A stretch of 64,000 bases of DNA from Erysipelothrix rhusiopathiae (GCF_900637845.1 NZ_LR134439.1:1054001-1118000); one strand, 5' to 3'. Counted from the first letter of the stretch, positions 35,901-44,696 are shown. The notes: generated by a model from the sequence alone, not told the origin. Made by a program: numbers and translations.

Positions 35901-37346
35901 ATGAAATGCGATCAAATAGAATTAAAGAGTCAGGAAGATGAACTTCCGTGTAGCTCTGAAAATAAAACAATAAGTATTCCGAAAGTTAAGAGTCATATAC
36001 TAAGCGGATGTTTTGGTGATGACTTTCGAGCAGATAGGCAAGAAAGTAGGGCTCAAAGACTAAGGAATACAGATTGTGATCGATCGCAAAGGCAAGATTT
36101 CGATATACATCTGGAATGTCCAATACAACAGCAATTGGATGAACTTCACGAATGGTGTCAGGGTAAGTTATCGGGTCATTTCTCACCTCGATACCAAGTC
36201 TTAACATTTACCCAGTTTAATCCCAAAACAAAAACCATAAGTGTCCGTAATAATTTTAAACACTTAAATACGGAACATGCGGTGTTTCGGTCGTGTGTGC
36301 TTAAAGATGGGCACAGAATTTCAGGATCAGAATCATCCGTAACGATCGCTATTAGGGTGGGTGAAATTCAAGAAGTACCTGTAAATACACCAAGTTTTTA
36401 TGAATTTGATGCAATGTATCACTTGAATCTTTATGTTAAAGATCCTTACACAGATGAGGATGTGTTGTGTCATCAATTGCGTCTTCATCATTTGGTGAAG
36501 CAAGAGGTTTCAATGGCTGATGATTATGCTGCCATAGAAGTTGTGGAGTCACAAGAACGATGTGGTGTATACGGCGAATATTTTTCACTGTCTTTTAATA
36601 AAAAAACGGGTTTTATGGATTCGTATTGTTTTCATGATGAAATGTTGTTTTGTCGGCCGATGAATCTACTGTGTAATCGTGGACCGATGAATTATGAAGA
36701 TAACGAACATTGGAATTCATTTACACGTGAGTGGTCGCAGGAAGCCGTTGAATCGACGACACAGCATTTTTCAATTGTAGTTGTAAATGATTCGCGCGTT
36801 CGCATTACGATTCGTAGCGTGCTTGCAAATGGTTCCGTAGTGCATACAATTTATAAAGTCTACGCAGATGGACGTGTTTGGGTGCGGCAATCGTTTAAGC
36901 CCTCAAACCATTCAGGGCTGTCGATGATCGGATTTAAGATTCCTCTTGAACCGTCATATAACGCGTTTCATTATTTTGGAAAAGGTCCGCATGCGAATTA
37001 TCAAAATTTAAATGAGGATCTCGGTTTGGCTGTATATGAGGAAGTTATCGAAAAAGAAGTAAGTCCAAAGACGTATAAAAATCATACGCAAATCTTTTGG
37101 GCTTCCTTGACGAATTCATTGCAAAAAGGCCTTATGATCAAGTCTGATCGATTACCACTTAATGTTGGGGCGTGTAGAACCGATGATGACTGTGTAGCAT
37201 GTATTGTGGCAGTTGATGTTGTCGGGTGGTTATCAAAGCACGATCCTCAGTTTTTGGATGTTCATCGTGAATATCATTATGAATTTGAGATGATCCCAGT
37301 CACAAAAGGACAAGAGGATGTTTATTACAAGGTTAAGATGATATAA
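35901..37346 (+). CDS. beta-galactosidase-like protein lacking the catalytic barrel (LacZ domains 4-5)
   Basis: 481 residues. From about residue 93 the sequence follows LacZ domain 4 (QVLTFTQFNPKTKTISVRNN) and then Bgal_small domain 5 (NKKTGFMDS near 228, GPHANYQNLNEDLGLAVYEE near 362, YKNHTQIFWASLT near 391). LacZ domains 1-3, including the glutamates of the TIM barrel, are absent. The first 90 residues are Cys/Arg-rich and match nothing I know; they may be out-of-frame or decayed 5' sequence. No neighbouring LacL-like large subunit exists here. It has a good ribosome site (AAGGGGG) and a regulated promoter, so it could be a relic or a small subunit for an unlinked partner. Confidence 0.75.
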   Translation: MKCDQIELKSQEDELPCSSENKTISIPKVKSHILSGCFGDDFRADRQESRAQRLRNTDCDRSQRQDFDIHLECPIQQQLDELHEWCQGKLSGHFSPRYQVLTFTQFNPKTKTISVRNNFKHLNTEHAVFRSCVLKDGHRISGSESSVTIAIRVGEIQEVPVNTPSFYEFDAMYHLNLYVKDPYTDEDVLCHQLRLHHLVKQEVSMADDYAAIEVVESQERCGVYGEYFSLSFNKKTGFMDSYCFHDEMLFCRPMNLLCNRGPMNYEDNEHWNSFTREWSQEAVESTTQHFSIVVVNDSRVRITIRSVLANGSVVHTIYKVYADGRVWVRQSFKPSNHSGLSMIGFKIPLEPSYNAFHYFGKGPHANYQNLNEDLGLAVYEEVIEKEVSPKTYKNHTQIFWASLTNSLQKGLMIKSDRLPLNVGACRTDDDCVACIVAVDVVGWLSKHDPQFLDVHREYHYEFEMIPVTKGQEDVYYKVKMI

Positions 37347-37380
37347 AAAAAACATGCCAATTAGGCATGTTTTATTTTTT
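37345..37380. terminator. bidirectional terminator
   Basis: Ten-pair stem AAAACATGCC / GGCATGTTTT, loop AATTA, with A run on the left and T run on the right. Confidence 0.88.
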
Positions 37381-37788
37381 TGAGGTTTTAAATGCTCTCC
37401 AACTTCCTTCTGGAAGAAGAATTGCTTCATCAAACCGAACATCTTGATCTTTAAGATTATAGAAGTAAACACCCAGTTCTACTGTATCACCATTTTCTTT
37501 GGTAATGGTAGAGGGGATGCGTTTATACTCGTCATCATCACGTCCATTAAAACCTTCCATCGCATCAATATCATCAATGATGAGACTTAGGTCTTTGACT
37601 GTAATGATTTCACCCCAAACCTTGGTATTGCCTTCTTGTAGAAGTGCAGGATAGCCTTTATAGGGCATATCGTACAATGTTCCAAGAACATAAGCTTTTT
37701 CAATTGAAACAACATGTCCATCGACATATTTATCAAAATTAAAGAACCCTTCCATTAAAGATCCATAAACAAACATTTGATTATTCAT
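37372..37788 (-). CDS. gamma-glutamylcyclotransferase family protein
   Basis: 138-residue AIG2/GGCT-fold protein. Substrate loop VYGSLMEGF (residues 7-15) and catalytic Glu78 in DAMEGF are present, with the PALL and VWGE strands typical of the fold. Such enzymes cyclise gamma-glutamyl-amino acids or amines to release 5-oxoproline. It overlaps the end of pcp by one base and is last in a four-gene unit whose other enzyme, pcp, also yields pyroglutamate. Confidence 0.87.
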   Translation of the reverse strand: MNNQMFVYGSLMEGFFNFDKYVDGHVVSIEKAYVLGTLYDMPYKGYPALLQEGNTKVWGEIITVKDLSLIIDDIDAMEGFNGRDDDEYKRIPSTITKENGDTVELGVYFYNLKDQDVRFDEAILLPEGSWRAFKTSKK

Positions 37789-38429
37789 TAGCTGATTGCG
37801 CCACCTTGAATTTTATGATCTTCTTTAACCGTTACGGCTGTAGCAATACATACTTCTAAGCCTTTAGCAATTTGTTCTAAAGTTAAGCTTGGTGCAGTAG
37901 GTTTATCCATAACTTGTTGTGTTGCGAAAGGCACATGAATGAAGCCACCGCGAACATTAGGATATTTTTTATCAACTAAATAGAGTAATCCATACATAAG
38001 ATGATTACATACGAAGGTACCTGCAGTGTTTGAAACACTTGCGGGAATAGAAGCTTGCTTCATATTCTCAACCATTGCTTTGATTGGTAATGTAGCGAAA
38101 TAGGCTGCTTTACCATCTTCAAAGATTGTTTCATCAATCGGTTGATTGCCTTCGTTGTCTTTAATACGAGCATCATCTTGGTTGATCGCTACACGTTCAG
38201 GCGTAACCCCAAAACGATTTCCAGCTTGACCAACACAGATGACAATGTCAGGTTGATGTTTAGCCATCGCTTCATCTAATACCTCAACCGATTTGTTGAA
38301 GACGGTTGGAACTTCGAGTTTAAGTACTTCGGCCCCTTCGATTGTATCAGGGAGTAATTTAACTGCTTCATAAGCAGGATTCATTTTTTCCCCACCAAAT
38401 GGATCAAAACCTGTAATTAAAACTTTCAT
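37788..38429 (-). CDS. pcp: pyrrolidone-carboxylate peptidase
   Basis: Cytosolic cysteine peptidase (C15) removing N-terminal pyroglutamate from peptides. 213 residues, normal length. Catalytic residues are Glu79 (VTPERVAIN), Cys141 (TFVCNHL) and His165 (FIHVPF). The start at 38429 has GGAGGACG eight bases upstream; a longer in-frame reading to 38447 would overlap that site. Confidence 0.96.
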   Translation of the reverse strand: MKVLITGFDPFGGEKMNPAYEAVKLLPDTIEGAEVLKLEVPTVFNKSVEVLDEAMAKHQPDIVICVGQAGNRFGVTPERVAINQDDARIKDNEGNQPIDETIFEDGKAAYFATLPIKAMVENMKQASIPASVSNTAGTFVCNHLMYGLLYLVDKKYPNVRGGFIHVPFATQQVMDKPTAPSLTLEQIAKGLEVCIATAVTVKEDHKIQGGAIS

Positions 38430-38454
38430 AGATACGTCCTCCTTCAATAATTTT

Positions 38455-39408
38455 TTAGAAAGCTAAGAAATACATCAAGAAGATATGGATTACGAGCATA
38501 ATAAGAGCCATAGGTGCTTGATATTTAATAATAGAATATTGTGACTTTGTTTCAAGTAATGCAGCTGGAACGATATTAAAGTTCGCAGCCATTGGTGTTA
38601 ATAAGGTACCACAGAATCCAGCAGTCATTGCAAGCGCACCTGCAATCAGTGGGTTAGCACCTTGTGCAAACACAAATGGAATCCCAATTCCAATTGTAAT
38701 AACGGTAAATGCCGCAAAAGCATTCCCCATAATAATAGTAAAGATGGCCATACCAACACAGTAAGCAACAACACCTGCAAAGATGTTTCCATTAGGAATA
38801 AAGCTACCAAGTAGTGTCGCAATCAAACTACCAACTCCGGCTGTTGTAAAGACAACACCTAGGGCTGAAAGCAATTGCGGTAAGATACTGAATGAACCCA
38901 TTGTACGCATAAGACGTGTTGCGTCATTCATGACACCTTTAGGTTTTGTTTTTGTAATAATAAAGGTTGCGATTAATCCACATGCTGCAGACAATCCAAT
39001 TGCAATATACCCAAGAACACCAGCACTAACACCTGGCGCAACTTTTGGTAATACAAAGGAGAATAAGAATGCTCCGATTGCAATAAATACAGATGGAATA
39101 AAGATTTTAAATCCGATTCGATCTGATTGTTCATCACGGAAATCTTGAGAAATTTGTTCAATATCTCCAATGTTAACGGTCTTCATAAATGAAAGGACTC
39201 CAAGTGCTAAGACAAGTAACCCGTTAATTTTATTAGGAATGTATTTTCCTAACATAAACAATACGGCTAAAATAATCCAAAATGATGCGGCACCGTATTT
39301 ACGGTTATCATCAATATTGCGGTATGCTGAAACTGCAGTTGCGATAAAAATACAACCAACAACCATATACCACATTTCTAAGAATAATTCCCAAAAATTA
39401 GCTGTCAT
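38455..39408 (-). CDS. DUF979 family membrane protein
   Basis: 317 residues with about ten hydrophobic helices. Family-typical stretches are [15 protein letters not shown] near the start and [25 protein letters not shown] (residues about 255-279, which resemble permease re-entrant loops). DUF979 and DUF969 genes are usually adjacent to each other and often to pcp, so the pair is thought to be a two-part transporter, perhaps for pyroglutamate or pyroglutamyl peptides. Begins two bases after DUF969. Confidence 0.85.
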   Translation of the reverse strand: MTANFWELFLEMWYMVVGCIFIATAVSAYRNIDDNRKYGAASFWIILAVLFMLGKYIPNKINGLLVLALGVLSFMKTVNIGDIEQISQDFRDEQSDRIGFKIFIPSVFIAIGAFLFSFVLPKVAPGVSAGVLGYIAIGLSAACGLIATFIITKTKPKGVMNDATRLMRTMGSFSILPQLLSALGVVFTTAGVGSLIATLLGSFIPNGNIFAGVVAYCVGMAIFTIIMGNAFAAFTVITIGIGIPFVFAQGANPLIAGALAMTAGFCGTLLTPMAANFNIVPAALLETKSQYSIIKYQAPMALIMLVIHIFLMYFLAF

Positions 39409-39410
39409 AA

Positions 39411-40094
39411 TTATTTAGCCCCTCTCTTAATGCGACGATCTAACAGAACTGTTTGAACGCCTCCAAGTACTAGAGCAATTACAAAGACTGGAACGCTCCA
39501 AAGTGCGATTCCTTGGTGTGTTACGTCATAACCTTGTTCAACCAGTGTTTCAACAATTAAGATAACACCACTTGCATAAGGGAATAAGTTTTGACCAAAG
39601 AAGTTACCATAGTTTTCAGCAGCAGCGGCGCCTGCTTTAATTTCTTCTTCCTCTGCAACAGATAATGCGGAACCTTTTTCTTGAATTCCAGCACCTTCAG
39701 CCATTGGATGAATCAATGGACGGACAAATTGAGGATGCCCTCCTAAACGTAATGCACCTGCAGCGGCACATTGACGAATTAATTGGTAAACCCAAATAAC
39801 ACGTCCTGCTGTAAGAACTTTCATTTTTTGAATAAGTTTTACAGCTTGTTCTTTCAATCCATAACGCTCACATACCCCAACTACCGGTAGCGTTAAGACA
39901 AAGATCGTTAAACCACGGGACTTAACAAAGTTAGAACCCAGTGTTTCTAAAATCTCACCGAAGTTCATACCACCAATTAAAGCGGTAACAACAGCAGCGA
40001 CTAAAACAACAGCGATTGAATCAATTTTCATTGCAAATCCAACAACAATAATAAGAACTCCAACTAGGAGCCAAAGATTAACAGTATCGACCAT
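39411..40094 (-). CDS. DUF969 family membrane protein
   Basis: 227 residues, five to six helices. The central loop RLGGHPQFVRPLIHPMAEGA (about 117-136) is the DUF969 hallmark. First gene of DUF969-DUF979-pcp-GGCT. Its ribosome site AGAGGAG lies beside a palindrome at 40108-40127, and a good promoter is at 40132-40160. Confidence 0.85.
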   Translation of the reverse strand: MVDTVNLWLLVGVLIIVVGFAMKIDSIAVVLVAAVVTALIGGMNFGEILETLGSNFVKSRGLTIFVLTLPVVGVCERYGLKEQAVKLIQKMKVLTAGRVIWVYQLIRQCAAAGALRLGGHPQFVRPLIHPMAEGAGIQEKGSALSVAEEEEIKAGAAAAENYGNFFGQNLFPYASGVILIVETLVEQGYDVTHQGIALWSVPVFVIALVLGGVQTVLLDRRIKRGAK

Positions 40095-40107
40095 ACACTT
40101 CTCCTCT

Positions 40108-40127
40108 CGTATAGATTTAACTATACG
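40108..40127. promoter_or_regulatory. palindrome between promoter and ribosome site of DUF969 operon
   Basis: CGTATAG, six bases, CTATACG. It lies at the predicted transcription start, so it can act as an operator; it could also form a hairpin at the 5' end of the mRNA. Confidence 0.55.
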
Positions 40128-40131
40128 TAAG

Positions 40132-40160
40132 ATTATAAAATGAAACAGGATTCATTACAA
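40132..40160 (-). promoter_or_regulatory. promoter of DUF969-DUF979-pcp-GGCT
   Basis: On the minus strand TTGTAA (40160-40155), 17 bases, TATAAT (40137-40132). Confidence 0.75.
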
Positions 40161-40494
40161 CTAAAAGACGACGGTATTTTCAGGATTCAACCCATCAACT
40201 TCTAAAAAGATGATGAAATCCAGACAAATACGTGACAAATATCACACCTTAATTCAAGAAAAGAGGCTTTAAACAGGGTGGATTAGGAGGTTTCAAAGAT
40301 TTTCAGACTGGAATGATTGATAAACTGAAAAAATAAATCAAAATAAATGTAAGAAATCGAAAAATGCAAGTTTGCACACATGATTTTCACGTTTAAATCA
40401 CATATAAATGATATGATTTATTAGATAAAAAAGAAGTATATTTGTTCGAAGCATAATTTTTGCAGGACAAAATATTTTAATTGATAAGAAAGAG

Positions 40495-41727
40495 GTGTTC
40501 GACATTAACGAGAAACAAATTAATGAGACAGAAGAAGTAGTAGAAAAGGAAGTAAGGGAGCCTGAATTTTCGCGACATGATTTTGGATGGGAAAGTCTTG
40601 CTTCTGTGGAAACGTCTCGACAAAACCAATTAATTTCAGAAGTATACAGTGTTATGAGTACAGGGGATGATGAACGCATTGAGTTTGTTAAGAAAGAATG
40701 GGAATCTTTATCTGAAGAAGGCATCGACCAAGATTTAGAAGATAAATTCAAAACGGCACTTGATCAATACGAACATCGCCAAGAACGACTTGAAAAAGCA
40801 CGTGCGATTAAGAAAGACTTAATTGAACAAGCTGATCAACTAAAGAAATCAACGGACTGGAATAAAACAGCCGTTAAATTACAAGAACTTCAAAAACAAT
40901 GGAAAGAAGCAGGATTTGCGGGTCAAGATGTAGATCAAGAGCTTTGGGAAAAATTCCGTGCGATTAATGATGAGTTCTTTGATGCACGCACCACCCACTT
41001 TGAAGAAATGACGTTACTTCGCAAAGATGCGAAAGCATTGAAAGAAGCTTTAATTGTGGAAGTAGAAGCAATTAAAGATTCAACGGAATGGAAAGAAACA
41101 TCGGATGCGATGCGCGATTTAATGACACGTTGGAAAGAAGCAGGATTTGCTGGACGTGAACATGAAGATCGTTTATGGGAAGAATTTAACGGTCATCGTC
41201 AAAATTTCTATCAAAAACAACGTGAGTTCTTTGACGGATTACGTGCAGAACAAGATAACGCACGTGAGAAAAAAGAAGCGATTATCGAGAAGGCAAAAGA
41301 TCTTGTCCAAACATTCAATGATGCAACCACACGTGAAAATATGGAAGCACTGTTTAATGACTGGAAAGAAGCAGGACATAGTGGTCGCGATCATGAGCCG
41401 AAACTTTGGGATACATTTAGAGGGATTCAAGATGATTTCTATGCACGCATAAAAAATCGGGACTTTAATCGACAAGAATCACGTCGAAATGAAATCGAAG
41501 AAGAACTTGAACTGCTCGATGTTCGTTGTGATGCTTTAGAAGAACTCAACGAAAAAATCAAAGTTAAGATTGCAAGTCTTGAAGGTCAAGCAAAAACAAA
41601 TGATTCTGAAACGTTACAAGAAGAAATTGCAGGTCTTAAAAACAACTATGAAGAAAACGAAGCAAAACTTGATGAATATGTTCGTGAACAAGCAAAACTT
41701 CAAAATGAATTAAATCGAATCTTCTAG
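40495..41727 (+). CDS. DUF349 repeat protein
   Basis: 410-residue cytosolic protein with three DUF349 repeats, each carrying the W..AG(F/H).G(R/Q) core: WKEAGFAGQDVDQELWEKF (about 136), WKEAGFAGREHEDRLWEEF (about 217) and WKEAGHSGRDHEPKLWDTF (about 290). The C-terminal 80 residues form a coiled coil. Function of the family is unknown. The start is uncertain: GTG at 40495 abuts the only good ribosome site (GAAAGAGG), whereas ATT at 40504 has ideal spacing; no ATG exists in frame until far inside. Confidence 0.8.
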   Translation: MFDINEKQINETEEVVEKEVREPEFSRHDFGWESLASVETSRQNQLISEVYSVMSTGDDERIEFVKKEWESLSEEGIDQDLEDKFKTALDQYEHRQERLEKARAIKKDLIEQADQLKKSTDWNKTAVKLQELQKQWKEAGFAGQDVDQELWEKFRAINDEFFDARTTHFEEMTLLRKDAKALKEALIVEVEAIKDSTEWKETSDAMRDLMTRWKEAGFAGREHEDRLWEEFNGHRQNFYQKQREFFDGLRAEQDNAREKKEAIIEKAKDLVQTFNDATTRENMEALFNDWKEAGHSGRDHEPKLWDTFRGIQDDFYARIKNRDFNRQESRRNEIEEELELLDVRCDALEELNEKIKVKIASLEGQAKTNDSETLQEEIAGLKNNYEENEAKLDEYVREQAKLQNELNRIF

Positions 41728-41731
41728 TTTT

Positions 41732-41758
41732 AACCACTCTTGCATGAGTGGTTTTTTT
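41732..41758 (+). terminator. terminator of DUF349 gene
   Basis: Eight-pair stem AACCACTC / GAGTGGTT, loop TTGCAT, seven T. Confidence 0.88.
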
Positions 41759-41788
41759 ATGGTCTAATAGACATGAAAAGAGGATTGT

Positions 41789-42868
41789 ATGAAAAATAAA
41801 TTACTGAAAATAACCTTAGTATTTCTTTGCGCATTCTTGGGGTTTGCGGGAGGCCATATGGCCCAAAAGTTATCCTTTACATATAGTATCGGTCCCCTCA
41901 ATATTTTTCTGGCTTCGATGGGCTTTATAATATTAAGTTTTATAATTCATATTGTGATGCATGAAACAGGTCATCTCATCTTTGGTTTAATAACGGGTTA
42001 TCAATTTATTCTGATTCGTTTTTTCTCGTTGACACTGATTAAAACAAATCACGGATACAAATTGAAATCGCTCAAAATTCCGGGTACTGCCGGCCAGTGT
42101 TTGATGATGCCACCTAAAACAATGAACGAAGACTTTCCGACTCAACTTTATAATTTTGGGGGACTTATTACAAATGGTGTCATTACACTTGTGGCTCTAG
42201 TGCTCCTTGTAATGTTTCCAGTTGGACCCTACATGCAAATATTTCTAACCTTACTGATTCTCCTCGGAATATTCGCGATTTTGGTGAATGGACTTATTAT
42301 GGAAGATACACCCAATGATGGTTACAATGCATCCTTGTTAAGACATCGCTCAGAGTTGCGTCCTTATTTCTGGTTACAACTTTACGTTATTGGTATGAAA
42401 GCACAGGGCAAAGGTTATGAAGAAATCAATCCGAGTTTTATTAAATCGATTCCACTTCAAGATTGTGACAATCCAATCGGTTTAACGGCTCAACTAATAT
42501 ATATCGAATCTTTGAAGTCAAATCGTGAGCGCATTGAAGCGTATGAAGCGCTTAAAGATCTTGAAATGATCCCGATTCAAAAAGTGTTTGTGGATTTAGA
42601 CCATGCTTCATGTTTAATGTTGGAAGGGGAGGTTGTGGAACCCACTCCAATGATGAATACCATTGTGAAGAAAATCAAAGGCAATCCAGATTGTTTAAAA
42701 TTTGAATTTTTGAAAGCGTTAGTAATTGAGAATGATGAAGTTCGTGCTTCTCAGATACTTCAAAATTTTGAAAAAGAAACTAAAAATTACCCATACCGTC
42801 ATGATGTCGCATTAATCTATAAAGAACTTGTGGATTTTAAACAAGAGTATTGTCATGCAGATGTTTGA
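41789..42868 (+). CDS. M50-like membrane metallopeptidase with C-terminal cytosolic domain
   Basis: 359 residues. The zinc motif HETGH (His58, Glu59, His62) lies inside a membrane helix, and Asp177 in PNDGYN is placed like the third ligand of site-2-type proteases. There are about four helices (10-28, 38-58, 128-145, 150-170). A soluble helical domain (about 185-359), possibly repeat-like, follows. A gene of this form is often annotated only as membrane protein. Substrate unknown; no PDZ domain is seen. It overlaps the acetyltransferase gene by 14 bases. Confidence 0.72.
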   Translation: MKNKLLKITLVFLCAFLGFAGGHMAQKLSFTYSIGPLNIFLASMGFIILSFIIHIVMHETGHLIFGLITGYQFILIRFFSLTLIKTNHGYKLKSLKIPGTAGQCLMMPPKTMNEDFPTQLYNFGGLITNGVITLVALVLLVMFPVGPYMQIFLTLLILLGIFAILVNGLIMEDTPNDGYNASLLRHRSELRPYFWLQLYVIGMKAQGKGYEEINPSFIKSIPLQDCDNPIGLTAQLIYIESLKSNRERIEAYEALKDLEMIPIQKVFVDLDHASCLMLEGEVVEPTPMMNTIVKKIKGNPDCLKFEFLKALVIENDEVRASQILQNFEKETKNYPYRHDVALIYKELVDFKQEYCHADV

Positions 42869-43403
42869 GAAGATGATTCGTGGAGACATGTATCGTAGCG
42901 ATGATCCAACATTAATGAAACTCAACTTAAAAGCAATACAGTGTACGATCCGTGCAAATCAAGAAGCAAATGGCACAGTACGTTCGGATATTTATCGGGA
43001 AATACTTGGGAGTGCTCCTGAAACCTTTTGTATTTGTCCAGGCTTTGCATGTGACTATGGTGTAAACATTCATCTTGGAGATCACTTTTTCGCAAATCAT
43101 AATTGTGTCATGCTTGATGTCTGTGAAATCCGTTTTGGTGATTATTGTATGTGCGGACCCAATGTCCAAATTTATACAGCTACGCATCCACTTGACCCTT
43201 CGACACGAAGTTCAGGATGGGAGTATGGAAAACCAGTAAGTATTGGAAAAAATGTTTGGCTTGGTGGAAGTTGTATTCTATTACCCGGCGTTTCCTTAGG
43301 GGATAATGTAGTGGTCGGAGCGGGATCTGTTGTTACACAGAGTTTTGGAGATAATGTTGTTCTTGCGGGAAATCCTGCGAAAATTATTAAAACGATTCAA
43401 TAA
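42855..43403 (+). CDS. maa: maltose/galactoside O-acetyltransferase family (hexapeptide)
   Basis: 182-residue left-handed beta-helix acetyltransferase. N-terminal Mac domain MIRGDMYRSDDPTL, catalytic His in TATHPLDP (about 113) and hexapeptide turns IGKNVWLGGSCILLPGVSLGDN follow the Maa/LacA pattern. Acetyl-CoA donor; acceptor sugar uncertain. The start at 42855 has AAGAG at good spacing; a reading from 42828 has none. Overlap with the protease gene suggests coupling. Confidence 0.88.
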   Translation: MQMFEKMIRGDMYRSDDPTLMKLNLKAIQCTIRANQEANGTVRSDIYREILGSAPETFCICPGFACDYGVNIHLGDHFFANHNCVMLDVCEIRFGDYCMCGPNVQIYTATHPLDPSTRSSGWEYGKPVSIGKNVWLGGSCILLPGVSLGDNVVVGAGSVVTQSFGDNVVLAGNPAKIIKTIQ

Positions 43404-43429
43404 AAAAAGTCCGAAATGGACTTTTTTTA
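43403..43429. terminator. bidirectional terminator between maa and PLD-like gene
   Basis: Stem of seven A plus GTCC pairing with GGAC plus seven T, loop GAAAT. Confidence 0.85.
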
Positions 43430-44173
43430 GTAGGCAGGTTCTTCAAAGTATTGTTTTCCAATTTCATTAAAATAAAACTGCTGACATTCTTTGTCATTTA
43501 AAAGGGAATCGATATAGTGATGTAAATCGATGACTTCATCCTTTTTATGAATACTCATGCATGATTCATAGTTTGAGTAAAAACCGTTTTTTGTAAAGTT
43601 GAGAGAACCAATAAAAGCAACATCATCCACGACATACAGTTTTGTATGTAGCTTTTGATAGCGGTTGGTTTTCCAGATAGAGATTGGCATATTGGGTTCG
43701 TAAGAGTAGCTATAAATGGGTGTCTTATGAACGTGGTCGAAATATTTGAAATTTGCGGTGAAAAGCGCCACAACAGCAATCATTTCAAACCAAAACCCAA
43801 CAGTACCTTTAAGTGTTATCGCATGCGCGAGAATAATAAAATTAACAAAACACCACCCTAATGCAATAAAACGGCCCATACGTTTCTTTCGTAATGCTTC
43901 ATCACTTTTAATACGCGTTTGGGTGAACAGAGTGTGCGCCAAATCTTGATTTGCTTTTTGACCTTGTTTATAATCCCATGTGAATACTAAACCCGTTGCG
44001 ATACCTGCTTGATGTTGTTTAATTAACTTTTGTACATAATCCTTATTAACATAAGGGGATACAATCTTAATTGTTTGTTTACTTTGATTAAAACATGTCA
44101 TAATTTCTTTTCCGGCACCTTTACCAATATAAAGATCCCCATCGACACGACTTAAATTTAAATGATTAGACAC
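43427..44173 (-). CDS. phospholipase D-like protein with one HKD motif and a membrane hairpin
   Basis: 248 residues. The HKD motif HTKLYVVD (His176, Lys178, Asp183) is followed by GSLNFT (189-194), the PLD active-site pattern. The N-terminal part (residues 10-70, KIVSPYVNKDYVQKL) resembles the first PLD strand-helix unit without its own HKD. Two membrane helices (about 102-120 and 125-142) are inserted between, which is unusual. It starts with GTG after AAAGGAG. A single-HKD enzyme would have to dimerise. Substrate (lipid or nucleic acid) unknown. Confidence 0.75.
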   Translation of the reverse strand: MSNHLNLSRVDGDLYIGKGAGKEIMTCFNQSKQTIKIVSPYVNKDYVQKLIKQHQAGIATGLVFTWDYKQGQKANQDLAHTLFTQTRIKSDEALRKKRMGRFIALGWCFVNFIILAHAITLKGTVGFWFEMIAVVALFTANFKYFDHVHKTPIYSYSYEPNMPISIWKTNRYQKLHTKLYVVDDVAFIGSLNFTKNGFYSNYESCMSIHKKDEVIDLHHYIDSLLNDKECQQFYFNEIGKQYFEEPAY

Positions 44174-44289
44174 AATAAATCTCCTTTAATAACGATACAC
44201 ATCATAAATAAGGAATCGATGACTTACAAGTTTATCCTTTCAATCACACAAAAAACGAGTATTAAGAAGTCAAAAATATAGATACATAA

Positions 44290-44316
44290 AATAAAAAGCC
44301 ATCATACGATGGCTTT
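44290..44316 (-). terminator. terminator of the 126-residue protein gene
   Basis: Nine-pair stem AAAGCCATC / GATGGCTTT with 4-base loop and a T run on the minus strand; the stop codon lies in the stem. Confidence 0.75.
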
Positions 44317-44682
44317 ATGTCTAACTCGATTTAATAGTTTTTGTGAATCGATAGTTTCGATTTCATTAGCATCAATATAGAGCAGATTCGTTAACGTTTC
44401 TGTTTCGGTAAAGTCTAATTTAGGGCGAACTCGTTTAAGTGCTTTTTCGATTTTATGAATTTGATCAAAAGGATCCAATGCATCATTGGTTATGATTTCT
44501 TTACAAACAATGTAATGATACAGAAGTTCTTTTTGATCTCGTTTCGGAAATAACTCAAGGAGTACGTTTTGAATCATTTGCTTTTGTTGCTCACCACGTG
44601 GAAAGACTTGTTTGAGATATTTTTCCCGATCTCGATCAAGATCTACTTTAGGACGAAAATTAAACCAATTATCAATACTCAT
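44302..44682 (-). CDS. small cytosolic protein of unknown function
   Basis: 126 residues, mainly helical and charged, with an N-terminal WFNFRPKVD motif and no membrane segment or cysteine pattern. I do not recognise it. The ribosome site AAAAGGAAG precedes the ATG, and a terminator closes the gene. It follows the ClbS/DfsB-like gene by 14 bases and is probably co-transcribed with it. Confidence 0.7.
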   Translation of the reverse strand: MSIDNWFNFRPKVDLDRDREKYLKQVFPRGEQQKQMIQNVLLELFPKRDQKELLYHYIVCKEIITNDALDPFDQIHKIEKALKRVRPKLDFTETETLTNLLYIDANEIETIDSQKLLNRVRHKAIV

Positions 44683-44696
44683 GGTATCACTTCCTT

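Larger units (their letters stand above)
40095..40494. other. divergent intergenic region, DUF969 operon / DUF349 gene
   Basis: 400 bases. Left part: minus-strand promoter and palindrome (separate entries). Right part: an extended -10 TG-a-TATGAT at 40409-40417 that probably serves the DUF349 gene. The middle (40165-40380) is AT-rich with an isolated AGGAGG at 40295 but no reading frame longer than 7 codons behind it; I see no further structure. Confidence 0.6.

Noticed and set aside
35986-36207. Minus-strand frame of 73 codons opposite the beta-galactosidase-like gene start
   Set aside because: No ribosome site or recognisable domain; the plus strand explains the region from 36180 on, although the first 90 plus-strand codons are themselves doubtful.
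40290-40340. Small ORF behind the isolated AGGAGG at 40295
   Set aside because: The following ATG at 40313 opens only seven codons and lies in the wrong place for that site.
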